DNA of 64,000 nucleotides from Acidobacteriota bacterium (lineage in GTDB: Bacteria; Acidobacteriota; Blastocatellia; UBA7656). A program made the translations under genes and the position numbers. This document shows, piece after piece, positions 1 to 8,737 of this stretch. The stretch lies in contig JACQDB010000019.1 of assembly GCA_016201275.1 (NCBI GenBank), positions 1-64,000 on the forward strand. Direction: 5' to 3'. The notes under the pieces are model-generated. The model searched no databases and was not told the origin of the DNA. It saw only the letters and a program-made list of their open reading frames with translations. Positions within the stretch are counted from its first letter, which is position 1. Each line of letters opens with the position of its first letter.

Positions 1-62
1 AGGCTCGTCAAGCCCAGCGTCAAGAGCATCGCCAAGAGGAGAAAGCGCGCCCAAAATAGTTG
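1..62 (-). repeat. 62-bp direct repeat: 5' end of a second copy of a small secreted-protein gene
   Basis: Bases 1-62 are identical to 632-693, the leader and signal-peptide start of the small Cys-rich gene ending at 436. Identity stops abruptly at base 63. Read on the minus strand, the repeat encodes the same hydrophobic start (FLLLAMLLTLGLTSL), so the window probably cuts off a tandem paralogue lying to the left. How far the duplication extends cannot be seen. Confidence 0.75.
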
Positions 63-435
63 TCGGTTGCGGGTCGTGGAAACGCCAACGGACGCTCCCT
101 GTGTTGTTTGCTTTTTGGTCATTTTCTCTTTTCCTTTCTGATGTTTTATCCTAAACCAGAATGCGGAAACTTGGCTCGCCTCGCATCGAGAGACCGTTTT
201 GTTCTTACCTTCTCGCCGCCTTCAGTGAACCAAGGTCTTGATTCCTGGCTTTGACAGAGGATTGTGAATTCAGAGGGAGGATACGCCTCTCCTTGCTCGC
301 ATTCAACCCGCGTATATTTTCTGACATATTTTTTTGAGCCGTTGAGACAAGCGATCAGGTAGGTGGATAGTGGGATAAATCTCTCAACAATTGAATTAGG
401 AAAAGAGATTTACCCCACAATTATTGACAACCTGT
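63..435. other. intergenic, no gene supported
   Basis: No open frame here has convincing protein character. The only clear structure is the hairpin at 370-418, listed separately. Confidence 0.6.
370..418 (-). terminator. hairpin downstream of the Cys-rich gene
   Basis: 15-nt arms at 370-384 and 404-418 pair with one mismatch around a 19-nt loop, 18 nt past the stop of the minus-strand gene ending at 436. There is no strong T-run on the minus strand, so intrinsic termination is only a possible function. Confidence 0.4.
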
Positions 436-666
436 TCACTGGCAGGCCACATGGCAGGCATCATACTGTTTGCCGCAGGTTCCGCCGCCGCCCCCTGCTA
501 AACACTCGACATATGCCTGTTCACATTGCTGTTCGCAATTCGGAGCAGCAGTCTTGGGGTGAGGATTCGCCAAGTTAACCGTTTCCTGCTGCACCTTCGG
601 CGCAGGCGCTTGTGCTGAGGTTTGCGGTTGCAGGCTCGTCAAGCCCAGCGTCAAGAGCATCGCCAA
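436..666 (-). CDS. small secreted cysteine-rich protein
   Basis: A protein of about 76 residues of unknown function. A hydrophobic N-terminus (LLTLGLTSL) is followed by a likely signal-peptidase site after SAQA. A Pro/Gln/Lys-rich spacer leads to a C-terminal module with six cysteines (CEQQC, VEC, TCG, DACHVAC) interrupted by five glycines. The spacing suggests disulphides or metal binding outside the cytoplasm. The start is uncertain: TTG at 666 or ATG at 660, neither with a good Shine-Dalgarno; the hydrophobic frame stays open further upstream but offers no better start. The first part is duplicated at bases 1-62, implying a tandem paralogue. No family was recognised. Confidence 0.6.
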   Translation of the reverse strand: MAMLLTLGLTSLQPQTSAQAPAPKVQQETVNLANPHPKTAAPNCEQQCEQAYVECLAGGGGGTCGKQYDACHVACQ

Positions 667-1126
667 GAGGAGAAAGCGCGCCCAAAATAGTTGAAAATGT
701 AGCTACAGGACACCGCTTGAATTTTTGTTTCGCAACGCAGGCGCGCCTCGTATATTCAGCACCACACAGACAGTCGTTCCTACGCAGCGAAGAGGGTGAA
801 GTGGGTCGCCTGTCGAGTCGGACTTTTTTTTCACCACTACCATTTTTTTTAGTTAGCCGGAGGTCGCTTTCCTTAGCCGCGTATTGCAGGCGCGGGCAAG
901 GGCTTGAATAATCAAGCGCAATGTGGATAACTTTGAAAACGGATGACGCAGTGCGATTCGGAGCAGTCCGCCTGCACCTTCTTCATGAGGTCGCCTCTCC
1001 TTACGGCAGCGACTTCTTCGGTGTTCTCTATCGCGCCTCATCTTTACAGGCAGTTGGCTTTCCAATACAGCGTGTGAAGAATTCGCCTTGGGCTTTGCCC
1101 ATCAGACGTTGCGGGAGTAAAGAAGG
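667..1126. other. intergenic region upstream of the sigma gene, no gene supported
   Basis: Several short frames overlap here on both strands, but none has domain-like composition or a ribosome-binding site. It presumably carries the divergent promoters of the Cys-rich gene and the sigma factor; I could not place them confidently. Confidence 0.5.
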
Positions 1127-1864
1127 ATGACCGAAGCAGAACTCAATTTGTGGAGACGTTATGGCCAAGGGGACGAAACGGCGCGGCAAGAATTGATCCT
1201 GTTTTATTTGCCTCTAGCTAAATTTTGGGCCAAGCAAATCTCTCGTAGCGCTGGCTGGGCGAATGGGGAAGACCTGCGACAAGAAGCCGTCATCGGTTTA
1301 ATGAAGGCGATTGAAAAATATGATCTCCGTCGGGGTGTAGCGTTCAAAAATTTTGCCAGACCGTATATACGCGGGGCGATCTTCGACAGTTCGGAACTGA
1401 CACGCGATCTCGCTCGTCAACAGGAAGAACGCTATCGCAAGGTCAAACAGGCAGAGCCTGAGCTTATGCACACGCTGCAACGCCTGCCGACGATTGCAGA
1501 GGTTGCAGCGAAAACCGGACTGAGCGTTGAACAAATACGCAAGGCTATGGAAGCAGTAGGAATCGCCTTTGCCGCAGAGTTTCCCGCTAATCAAGATGAT
1601 GCCGCAGCCGTAGGTATGCTAATTCCCAGCCCCGAACGCGCCGCCATTCTTGACGATGCGCTCGCCGCTCTGAATCAACGCGACCAGGAGATTATCAATC
1701 TTTTCTACAGGGAAGATTTGACCGACAAGGAAATCGCCGCCAAGCTGAAGTTCACCGTCAGCAAGGTTGCAAAGCTTCGCCAGCGTGCAATCAAAAAACT
1801 CCGCGAGCGACTCGAAGTCAACAAGAGAGGTGGGCAAGATGAAGACCGACGATCTGGAAAATGA
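1127..1864 (+). CDS. RNA polymerase sigma factor, sigma-70 family, FliA/WhiG-like
   Basis: A 245-residue alternative sigma factor that would direct RNA polymerase to a specific promoter set. Region 2 is recognisable around residues 20-85 (GEDLRQEAVIGLMKAIEKYD, then FKNFARPYIRGAIFD), as in group 3 sigma factors. A region 3-like helix-turn-helix follows (LPTIAEVAAKTGLSVEQIRKA), and a region 4 helix-turn-helix closes the protein (LTDKEIAAKLKFTVSKVAKL). The length fits FliA-type sigmas rather than the ~190-residue ECF class. An AAGAAGG lies just before the ATG. The next gene, a zinc anti-sigma protein, overlaps its 3' end by 26 bp, a normal arrangement for a sigma and its inhibitor. The target regulon is unknown; no flagellar genes are in the window. 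Confidence 0.88.
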   Translation: MTEAELNLWRRYGQGDETARQELILFYLPLAKFWAKQISRSAGWANGEDLRQEAVIGLMKAIEKYDLRRGVAFKNFARPYIRGAIFDSSELTRDLARQQEERYRKVKQAEPELMHTLQRLPTIAEVAAKTGLSVEQIRKAMEAVGIAFAAEFPANQDDAAAVGMLIPSPERAAILDDALAALNQRDQEIINLFYREDLTDKEIAAKLKFTVSKVAKLRQRAIKKLRERLEVNKRGGQDEDRRSGK

Positions 1865-2510
1865 ATTGCGGAATCTCAAGTTTACGCACTTGAGTGAAGA
1901 CGAACTTGCGGCCTATTGCGATCAGGAACTCGACCCGAAGCATCGCCTCAGAGCCGAGGCGCACTTGAAGCAGTGCTTTGTTTGTGAGCAACAACTGGCG
2001 CTGTTGCGTGAAGAGAGCGCGGCCTTAACCTATAGGCAGATTGACGCCGACGATCTAGCATTGGTCGAGCGTTTGCTGAAACCGCTGCAAGCAGATCGAA
2101 AACCCACAGAGAGCCGACCGGAAGAAGCCGCTAAAGACGCGGCGACAGAGGTTCCTGTGCAGGAACGATTGACCGCTTATTTGCGGCAACTGGTCGCCAA
2201 CTGGCAACTCGCTTTTCAACAGCCCGTCATGCGTGGCCGAGAAGAACCAGGCCAGGAAGTTTGGCGATGGCAAAGCGCCGATGGCCGCTTGCAGGCACAC
2301 GCGATCATGGAAAAGAACGCCGATTTAACTATACACTTCGCGGCAAACGATATGGCGCTCGCCGGTGCGCGCCTCAAAATCAGCGTAGGCTTGATGAGTC
2401 AAGTGATCACTCTGCGCCAGGTTTCGGCTTCGCAGGTTTACGCTATGGTCGCCGTGACCTGGCAACAACGGCAAGGCAATATGGCGAATCTAGCTATCGA
2501 AATTATCTAA
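1839..2510 (+). CDS. zinc-finger anti-sigma factor partner
   Basis: A 223-residue protein probably controlling the sigma factor encoded just upstream. The N-terminal zinc-binding anti-sigma signature is His42-x3-Cys46-x2-Cys49 (AHLKQCFVC) after an acidic helix (LSEDELAAYCDQELD). No membrane segment is visible, so it should be cytosolic, unlike most ECF anti-sigmas. The C-terminal ~90 residues look like a beta-rich domain of unknown role. The ATG at 1839 was chosen because GAGAGGTGGG lies just upstream and the zinc domain follows directly; the open frame begins at 1767 inside the sigma gene. Co-translation with the sigma is likely. Confidence 0.8.
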   Translation: MKTDDLENELRNLKFTHLSEDELAAYCDQELDPKHRLRAEAHLKQCFVCEQQLALLREESAALTYRQIDADDLALVERLLKPLQADRKPTESRPEEAAKDAATEVPVQERLTAYLRQLVANWQLAFQQPVMRGREEPGQEVWRWQSADGRLQAHAIMEKNADLTIHFAANDMALAGARLKISVGLMSQVITLRQVSASQVYAMVAVTWQQRQGNMANLAIEII

Positions 2511-2584
2511 GTGAGTGGCCAAAAGTTATGTCAATCAAGATTTTATTTTAGCCTGTATTTATTAACCTTATTGACAATTATTTT

Positions 2585-2950
2585 GTCACTACCCAGCGTG
2601 GTTGAAAATTGCTGGTCGCTTCGTTTTTGCGCCGTAGATGCACAGGAGAGTAGCCCGTGGTAGGGCCACGGGAATTAATTTTTGCGCCAGAGGCGCAGAG
2701 GAAATTAGCCCGTAGTAACGCCACGGGAATTCGTTTTTGCGCCAGAGGCGCACAGGAGATTAGCCCGTGGTGAAGCCACGGGAAGGTGAAGGCGGCTTGA
2801 CGGTCGCGCTCTGGAAGAGCGCCGGAGGCTGGTGGCATCGCCTCTCCTGCACCCTTTCAGGGCGCGAAGAATTTGTTCAACTTGATGCCAGCGCCTACAG
2901 CACTGGCTACCCTCCTACACCCCTGCGGGGCAAAGAGGGATGCGTCGTTA
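2585..2950. repeat. long interspersed repeat, copy A (366 bp), MITE-like
   Basis: Nearly the same sequence recurs at 8286-8650, and a shortened inverted relative lies at 58339-58528. The ends resemble imperfect inverted repeats (GTCACTACCCAGCG on the left; the right end reads GTAACGACGCATCC on the minus strand). Inside are three ~55-bp units, each with a small hairpin (CCCGTGG / CCACGGG), then a segment with the CTGCACCCTTTCAGGGCGCG palindrome. No transposase is present. It fills most of the gap between the anti-sigma gene and ispG. Confidence 0.8.
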
Positions 2951-3289
2951 CATTATTTTTGTAAAAACTTTTGGCTACTCACTTAGAGAATAATTTGCGA
3001 TCAACTTCTATAGACAGATCGCGCCTACGGAGCTAATCAGAGTTTCAACCCTAATCCTTCAAGCGTCTCTTTATTCGCACGACAAAAAGTGACTACGATC
3101 TTCAACCGAACCGTTGTTCTCTCCCTCCTCCACACAACTGCTTCATCCCTTCACACCTTTTCCGCAACTGCCCACGCTCAGGTTATCAGATGAGGCTTGT
3201 CAGACCGCGCTTCATCTTCGCTCAGTTGCCACGCTCTACGTCAGCCGTTACAATCGTCCCTTGAAATCCCTTACCGAAGGAGCAACTGC

Positions 3290-4543
3290 TTGTCCAGCAT
3301 AACTCGAAGAAAAAGCGTCGCCGTCAATATTGATGGCATCAAAGTCGGCGGTCATCATCCCATCGTCGTGCAATCCATGACCAACACCGACACCGTTGAT
3401 GTCGCAGGCACAGCGCTGCAAATCGAACAACTCGCACGCGCCGGTTCCGAATTGGTTCGCATCACCGTCAACACCAAACAGGCCGCTGCCGCCGTGCCGC
3501 ACATCGCCGCACGCCTGGGCGAACGCGGCGTACAGGTTCCCCTCATCGGCGACTTTCATTACAACGGCCACATACTTTTGAAAGACTACCCGGAATGCGC
3601 CCGCGCACTGGCCAAGTATCGCATCAACCCCGGCAACGTAGGCCCCGGTCAACAGCACGATAAAAATTTTCAGGCGATGATTGATGTAGCCGTTGAAAAC
3701 CAGAAACCCGTCCGCATCGGCGTTAATTGGGGGTCGCTCGATCAAGGCTTGTTGACGCGCTTGATGGATGAAAACGCCGCGCTTGCTACTCCTAAAGAGG
3801 CGCGCGAAGTGATGCGCGAAGCCGTGGTTATCAGCGCCCTGGAATCCGCCGCGCTGGCCGAACAATGCGGCTTGCGCCACGACCAGATTATTTTGAGCGC
3901 CAAAGTTTCCGAGGTGCAAGACCTCGTAGCGATTTATCAAGACCTCGCCGCACGTTGCGATTATCCTTTGCATTTAGGCTTGACCGAAGCCGGTATGGGC
4001 AGCAAAGGCATTGTCGCTTCAACCGCCGCGCTTGCCGTTTTATTACAGCAAGGCATAGGCGACACCATACGCGTGTCGCTCACGCCCAGACCCAACGGCG
4101 ACCGCACCGAAGAAGTCATCGTCGCCCAACAGATTTTGCAGACTATGGGCTTTCGCAGTTTTTCGCCTTTGGTCACGGCCTGTCCGGGTTGCGGAAGAAC
4201 AACCAGTACGTTGTTTCAAGAGATGGCCGAAGACATACAAAATTACATACGCGAACAGATGCCGGTGTGGCGCGAGCAATTCATCGGCGTGGAAGAATTG
4301 AAAGTCGCGGTGATGGGGTGCATCGTCAATGGGCCGGGCGAATCGAAACACGCCAACCTGGGCATCTCGTTGCCGGGAACCGGCGAAGACCCGCGTGCGC
4401 CGGTTTATGTGGACGGGCGTATGTTCAAAACTTTGCAGGGCGCAGGCATCGTCCCCGAATTCATACGCATTCTTGATGAGTACATCGCCTCGCATTTTGC
4501 CGGCAAAGAGGCGGAGAGTAAAGCCGTGCAATTTCAGGTATAA
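3290..4543 (+). CDS. ispG: 4-hydroxy-3-methylbut-2-enyl diphosphate synthase (IspG/GcpE)
   Basis: IspG makes HMBPP from methylerythritol cyclodiphosphate in the MEP isoprenoid pathway, using a [4Fe-4S] cluster. At 417 residues it is the compact two-domain bacterial form. Visible family features are the N-terminal [17 protein letters not shown], the NPGNVG motif, and the cluster cysteines Cys298 and Cys301 (ACPGCGR) and Cys344 ([10 protein letters not shown]). The start is a TTG at 3290: GAAGGAG sits 7 nt upstream and the family N-terminus begins there. The frame is open from 3197, but that extension has no family character. dxr, another enzyme of the pathway, lies at 9803-10996 on the other strand, so the two are not co-transcribed. 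Confidence 0.96.
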   Translation: MSSITRRKSVAVNIDGIKVGGHHPIVVQSMTNTDTVDVAGTALQIEQLARAGSELVRITVNTKQAAAAVPHIAARLGERGVQVPLIGDFHYNGHILLKDYPECARALAKYRINPGNVGPGQQHDKNFQAMIDVAVENQKPVRIGVNWGSLDQGLLTRLMDENAALATPKEAREVMREAVVISALESAALAEQCGLRHDQIILSAKVSEVQDLVAIYQDLAARCDYPLHLGLTEAGMGSKGIVASTAALAVLLQQGIGDTIRVSLTPRPNGDRTEEVIVAQQILQTMGFRSFSPLVTACPGCGRTTSTLFQEMAEDIQNYIREQMPVWREQFIGVEELKVAVMGCIVNGPGESKHANLGISLPGTGEDPRAPVYVDGRMFKTLQGAGIVPEFIRILDEYIASHFAGKEAESKAVQFQV

Positions 4544-4592
4544 CCCCTGAACAGAGTTGGCGCGTCGCCTATGAAGAGAAATCCGCCGCCCG

Positions 4593-5015
4593 TCATTTCG
4601 TCCGCGACAACGTGAATACGCCTGTGACATAGGCGCTGGTATAAAAGCCTATGAACTCTTTGTCGTTGGCGCGGCCAATCCAATCATAAACGCCGCCGTC
4701 TTTGGCTCCCAAATCGGTCGTGCCTTTGAAGAGTACGACCTTGCCCACCTGTCGGCCTTCCATCTTGATGGTGTATTTGTAGGGGCGACCGCAATCGCCT
4801 TCAAAGATCGCTTGCCAAACGCTGTCTTTGAATTCAACTTTGCAGGTGAGTTTTTTGCACAATTCTTTTTCGGTGCCTTCGCCCTTTGCCGGATGATAAG
4901 CCGACCACACGCCCGTCCATTCCCCGGCAATGTCTGGCGGCGGCGGCGTTTGCGCTTGCGCCAGACCTGTAAACAACATGAAGAAACTCCACATCAAGCT
5001 GCGGCGATTTACCAT
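4593..5015 (-). CDS. secreted protein of unknown function
   Basis: About 140 residues, convergent with ispG. The signal peptide runs from MVNRRSLMWSFFMLF to a likely cleavage site after AQA. The mature part is beta-rich and small (DIAGEWTGVWSAY at its start, then alternating hydrophobic strands), with three cysteines; the overall look is of lipocalin-like or DUF-type periplasmic proteins. The ATG at 5015 was preferred over an upstream start at 5054 because GGGAGGA precedes it and it begins the signal peptide. No catalytic motif is seen. Confidence 0.7.
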   Translation of the reverse strand: MVNRRSLMWSFFMLFTGLAQAQTPPPPDIAGEWTGVWSAYHPAKGEGTEKELCKKLTCKVEFKDSVWQAIFEGDCGRPYKYTIKMEGRQVGKVVLFKGTTDLGAKDGGVYDWIGRANDKEFIGFYTSAYVTGVFTLSRTK

Positions 5016-5189
5016 GACATTTGTCCTCCCGGCAGTTAAACATTCAGCTTGCAAAATATCTGTGTGATGATAAACAACTCCGAATTAATTGCAAACGGCT
5101 TCTTGTCCATACAGGCCAGCGTCTGATTCCCTGCTACGTGAAAAGTGCTGCGACTTTCTTTAATAGCATTGCCGTGCTAGTTTTGTTGC

Positions 5190-6002
5190 TTGACACTATT
5201 GAATCGGACCAAAAAGTTTGCTCTCGCCAAGTCTCGTGCGGCGCTCATCATCGCTCATCCAGGCCATGAATTACGCGTTTATCACTGGCTGACCGTAGCG
5301 CGCCCTGTGGTCTTCATCCTCACCGACGGCTCCGGTCATACAGGAAAATCCCGCCTGGCTACGACCACCCAAATTGTTGAAGCAAGCGGCTCGGCGGTTG
5401 GCAGTATCTATGGGCGGATGAGCGATAGAATGATGTACTCAGCGATTATCAACCACGAGTACAAGCGGTTTATCGCGCTGGTTGAAGAGCTTGCTCAATC
5501 CTTCATGCGCGCATCGTTTGATTATGTTGTAGGGGATGCCATCGAAGGCTATAACCCGACGCATGATGTTTGTCGCCTGTTGATTAACGCGGCGCTGGAA
5601 CTAGCCAAACCCAGATTAAACCATGCAATGCTCAACTACGAAATTCTACTGACTGGCGAGCCTGACGATTATGCTGAAGCAAGGTTTGAGAAGGCGCTTT
5701 GGCTGGAACTCAACAATGAGGCATGGCAACAGAAGCTTGCGGCAGCACGCGGTTACCCCGAACTAGCTGCGGAGGTGGACGGGATGCTCAAGCAAAGCGG
5801 CAGGGAAACGCTTCGCAGGGAATGCCTGCGTCCGGTTGAGCCTGGTTTCCCCTTTACTGCCCAAATGCCGGAGCCGCCTTATTATGAAAGGTACGGCGAG
5901 CAACGTGTCGCTGCCGGTTACTTCCAAACAGTTCTCCGTTATCGCGATCGTATGCTTCCGTTAGCGGAAGCCTTAGCGCAATATGTCAGCCGCCAACTCT
6001 GA
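5190..6002 (+). CDS. PIG-L/LmbE-like protein with altered active site
   Basis: A 270-residue protein resembling PIG-L N-acetylglucosamine deacetylases. The N-terminal strand ends in AHPGHE where the family normally has AHPDDE, then FILTDGSGH, and later YNPTHD may supply the second histidine. The usual general-base Asp is Gly and one zinc ligand Asp is His, so activity or metal binding may differ. Its TGA overlaps the ATG of the downstream glycosyltransferase (TGATG), so translation is coupled and a role in glycan or glycoconjugate assembly is likely. The start is uncertain: TTG at 5190 has no clear Shine-Dalgarno, and another TTG follows three codons later. Confidence 0.7.
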   Translation: MTLLNRTKKFALAKSRAALIIAHPGHELRVYHWLTVARPVVFILTDGSGHTGKSRLATTTQIVEASGSAVGSIYGRMSDRMMYSAIINHEYKRFIALVEELAQSFMRASFDYVVGDAIEGYNPTHDVCRLLINAALELAKPRLNHAMLNYEILLTGEPDDYAEARFEKALWLELNNEAWQQKLAAARGYPELAAEVDGMLKQSGRETLRRECLRPVEPGFPFTAQMPEPPYYERYGEQRVAAGYFQTVLRYRDRMLPLAEALAQYVSRQL

Positions 6003-7198
6003 TGGACGAATTACAAATTCTGATTACTAATAACACTCTCGCCAATCGCGCCGGAACGGAATTATATGTGCGCGATTTAGCCATCGCGCTCTTGCGTCGC
6101 GGACATAAACCAATCGCCTACAGCACGCAGCTTGGCGAGGTGGCCGAGGACTTACGGGCGGCGACAATTCCGGTGATAGATAATCTGGAGGCTCTGGCTA
6201 CGCCCCCTGATATTATTCACGGTCATCATCATCTTGACACCATGACGGCGTTGCTACGCTTTCCCAAAGTTCCGGCGATTTTTGTTTGTCATGGGTGGAT
6301 GCCTTGGGAAGAGACGCCGCCGCGCTTTCCTAGAATCCGGCGCTACGTAGCCATAGATTACACCTGCCTGGATCGCCTGCTATATGAGGAAGCCATAGCC
6401 AAAGAGCGCACCCGCGTCATCTTGAATTTCGTTGATATGGAACGCTTCAAACCGCGCTGTCGCTTGCCTGCGGTTCCCAAACGCGCCTTGATCCTGAGTA
6501 ACCAGGCCAGCGAATACACCTATATTCCGGCGGTGCGCGAAGCTTGTAAGCGCTTCGGCATTCGCCTTGATGTGGTCGGTCTAAACGCAGGAAACGCGAC
6601 GGCAAAACCGGAAGATATTCTCGGTAATTATGATCTGGTGTTCGCCAAAGGGCGCGCCGCCCTGGAAGCCTTAGCGGTTGGCGCGGCGGTCATCCTCTGC
6701 GATGCCACGGGTGCAGGGTGTATGGTAACGACTCAGGAGTTGGCGCAGCTTAGACGGTACAACTTGGGGCTTCGCACGTTAAGCAAACCGGTCAATGCGG
6801 AGATTCTGGCGCAAGAGATCGCCCGCTACGATGCCAACGATGCGGCTGAAGTTTCACAACAAATTCGCGCGCAGGCAGATATGGAGCCTGTGGTGGATAA
6901 AATCGTTTCCCTTTATGAAGAAGTCATCCTTGAGCATCACCACGCCGGACAAGCGGACTTGAATGACGAGCTACAGGCCGCGTCCAATTATTTGCGCGGG
7001 TTAGGTCCGGTGTTGAAAAATATTCATCAACTGACTGCCCGTATCCAGCAGCACGAACTGGAGAACGTGCGATTTACGAACCTTCAGCGTTCTTTAGGGT
7101 GGCGCATTCTGAATCTGTACGGGCCGGTGAAATATCGCTATGTACTGCCCCTTTACCATCGCTTGAGAAAACTTTTTAAACGAACGCCTGAAGGATGA
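6002..7198 (+). CDS. glycosyltransferase, GT4-like (GT-B fold)
   Basis: A 398-residue putative cytoplasmic glycosyltransferase. The N-terminal Rossmann half shows the acceptor-binding start (NNTLANRAGTELYVRDLA) and HGHHH. The C-terminal half carries a degenerate donor site (FAKGRAALEALAVGAAVILCD), as in GT4 enzymes. The last ~80 residues form a helical tail with a conserved-looking SLGWRILNLYGPVKYRYVLPL block, common in glycosyltransferases of surface polysaccharide clusters. It is translationally coupled to the upstream PIG-L-like gene by a 1-nt overlap. Donor and acceptor cannot be deduced. Confidence 0.82.
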   Translation: MDELQILITNNTLANRAGTELYVRDLAIALLRRGHKPIAYSTQLGEVAEDLRAATIPVIDNLEALATPPDIIHGHHHLDTMTALLRFPKVPAIFVCHGWMPWEETPPRFPRIRRYVAIDYTCLDRLLYEEAIAKERTRVILNFVDMERFKPRCRLPAVPKRALILSNQASEYTYIPAVREACKRFGIRLDVVGLNAGNATAKPEDILGNYDLVFAKGRAALEALAVGAAVILCDATGAGCMVTTQELAQLRRYNLGLRTLSKPVNAEILAQEIARYDANDAAEVSQQIRAQADMEPVVDKIVSLYEEVILEHHHAGQADLNDELQAASNYLRGLGPVLKNIHQLTARIQQHELENVRFTNLQRSLGWRILNLYGPVKYRYVLPLYHRLRKLFKRTPEG

Positions 7199-7235
7199 TA
7201 CAGTTGTCCATAGTCCCAATCTCTTGCCCTGGGGT

Positions 7236-7757
7236 TTAATTCTTCTTGTACTTCTCAATATAATTTTTTGCGAAGGCAGTTAGATGCGGCGCTTCGCGCA
7301 GCCCGACTTTTATCGCTTCGGCTTCGGCGGCTTCGACTGTCCAGCCATCGCGCAAAACGCGGCGAATCATCCAGAATGCGCCGACGCGAATCGCCGCCGT
7401 GCAATGTATAAACACAGGCAGATTCGATTTGTCGTCGGTGAGTCGCAAAAATTCTGTCACCTGTTCGTCTTGCGGATTTTGATAAGCCACAGGGATATTA
7501 AAATATTTCAAACCCAATTCCTTCGCCTTCGCTTCTTCTTCTTCGGCGCGGTGTTCGCTTGGTTGCCGCAGATTAATAATCGCTTTAATGCCTTCTTCTT
7601 TGAGCTTGGCCAGATGCTCAAGTCTAGGCTGCGCGCCGGTGCAGAACGGCTCGCTTTCACGCATGAAGTTGCGAATTGGCGGCAACTCCGCCTGCTGTGC
7701 CAACCCCGGCGCAATCAAAAAGCAAACGATAAGCAATAGAGAAAGTTGTGGTTTCAT
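7236..7757 (-). CDS. secreted DUF442/dual-specificity phosphatase-like protein
   Basis: A 173-residue protein with an N-terminal signal peptide (LSLLLIVCFLIAPGLAQ). The phosphatase-like fold is recognised from FCTGAQPRLEHLAKLKEEGI, AIINLR and the P-loop HCTAAIRVG. The loop spacing is Cys-x4-Arg, as in DUF442-type phosphatases, rather than the Cys-x5-Arg of classic tyrosine phosphatases, so activity is uncertain. It is clearly paralogous to the membrane-anchored protein at 8738-9487 (shared GAQP, GIK.II.LR, KY.NIP). The genes are divergent, separated by a repeat-rich kilobase. Substrates are unknown. Confidence 0.8.
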   Translation of the reverse strand: MKPQLSLLLIVCFLIAPGLAQQAELPPIRNFMRESEPFCTGAQPRLEHLAKLKEEGIKAIINLRQPSEHRAEEEEAKAKELGLKYFNIPVAYQNPQDEQVTEFLRLTDDKSNLPVFIHCTAAIRVGAFWMIRRVLRDGWTVEAAEAEAIKVGLREAPHLTAFAKNYIEKYKKN

Positions 7758-7874
7758 AAGCCTCGCTGAAATTCAGAAATCGAAAGACCGGGCAACGGCA
7801 GTATAGCAATTTCAAGGCGTAGCAAACCACTGCGACTGAATCAAGTAGTGTCTTAATCGTAGGCTGCGGTTGGC

Positions 7875-7991
7875 TAGCCCACGAAGTGGGCGCAAGCATA
7901 AAGCCACGGGTGTTAGCCCACGAAGTGGGCGCAAGCATAAAGCCACGGGGGTTAGCCCACGAAGTGGGCGCAAGCATAAAGCCACGGGTGT
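7875..7991. repeat. three tandem 39-bp units with hairpins
   Basis: Units begin at 7875, 7914 and 7953 and are almost identical; a partial fourth begins at 7992. Each contains the small palindrome GCCCACGAAGTGGGC followed by GCAAGCATAAAGCCACGGG. The CCACGGG end can pair with CCCGTGG in the partial unit. The array has no spacers of variable sequence. It resembles extragenic palindromic repeats rather than a CRISPR array. The same CCACGGG motif occurs in the long repeats at 2585 and 8286. Confidence 0.85.
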
Positions 7992-8022
7992 TAGCCCGTG
8001 GCTGCCAGCCCACCACACTAAT

Positions 8023-8076
8023 CTAGCCCGCGAAGCGGGTGATAGCCAATTATCTATCACCCGCTTCGCGGGCTAG
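8023..8076. repeat. perfect 23-bp inverted repeat (REP/BIME-like)
   Basis: Arms at 8023-8045 and 8054-8076 are exact reverse complements (CTAGCCCGCGAAGCGGGTGA..), separated by the 8-nt loop CCAATTAT. Each arm itself contains a small hairpin (CCCGCGAAGCGGG). This is the layout of paired REP sequences mobilised by RAYT transposases; no such transposase is in the window. Confidence 0.85.
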
Positions 8077-8285
8077 GAGGCAATTACGATTCGCACACCC
8101 AGCGCTTACGCACAAGGCTTTATGCGGTCACTCGCTTGGCGGGTTATCACCGCCCCTCACAACTGTAGGGCACTACTTTGAATCGCTTCGTCAAACGTAA
8201 AAAAATCACAACGATTGAGTGAATCTGCTGGCACAGGGTTTGACTAAATATTCAGTGATGAGGCGATATGAAATAGTGGTCAGGC

Positions 8286-8650
8286 GTCACGACCCAGCGT
8301 GGTTGAAAATTGCCGGTCGCTTCGTTTTTGCGCCGTAGATGCACAGGAAAGTAGCCCGTGGTAGTGCCACAGGAATTAATTTTTGCGCCAGCGGCGCAGC
8401 GGAAATTAGCCCGTGGTGAAGCCACAGGAATTAATTTTGCGCCAGCGGCGCAGCGGAGATTAGCCCGTGGTGAAGCCACGGGAAGGTGAAGGCGGCTTGA
8501 CGGTCGCGCTCTGGAAGAGCGCCGGAAGCTTGCCGCAATCTATCTCCTGCACCCTTTCAGGGCGCGCCGTGTTTGTTCAACTTGATGCCAAGGCCTACAG
8601 CACTGGCTAATTTCCTACCCCCTGCGGGGCAAAGAGAGCTGGGTCGTTAC
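8286..8650. repeat. long interspersed repeat, copy B (365 bp), MITE-like
   Basis: Same organisation as copy A at 2585-2950, with well-preserved ends: GTCACGACCCAGC on the left and, read on the minus strand, GTAACGACCCAGC on the right. Internal hairpin units and the CTGCACCCTTTCAGGGCGCG palindrome are present. It lies directly upstream of the phosphatase gene at 8738, so it could influence that gene's 5' leader. Confidence 0.82.
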
Positions 8651-8737
8651 GGTCAGCCACTGTTATGGAGGCCGTTTGATTTTCAGGCATACACGCCAAC
8701 ATCTGGCCGCACATCATACACGGAAAGGAGTGAGAAA

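Noticed and set aside
3248-3973. 241-codon minus-strand frame opposite ispG
   Set aside because: Antisense shadow; IspG motifs are complete on the plus strand.
7875-8076. Possible CRISPR array
   Set aside because: The units are contiguous and identical, with no variable spacers and no cas genes.
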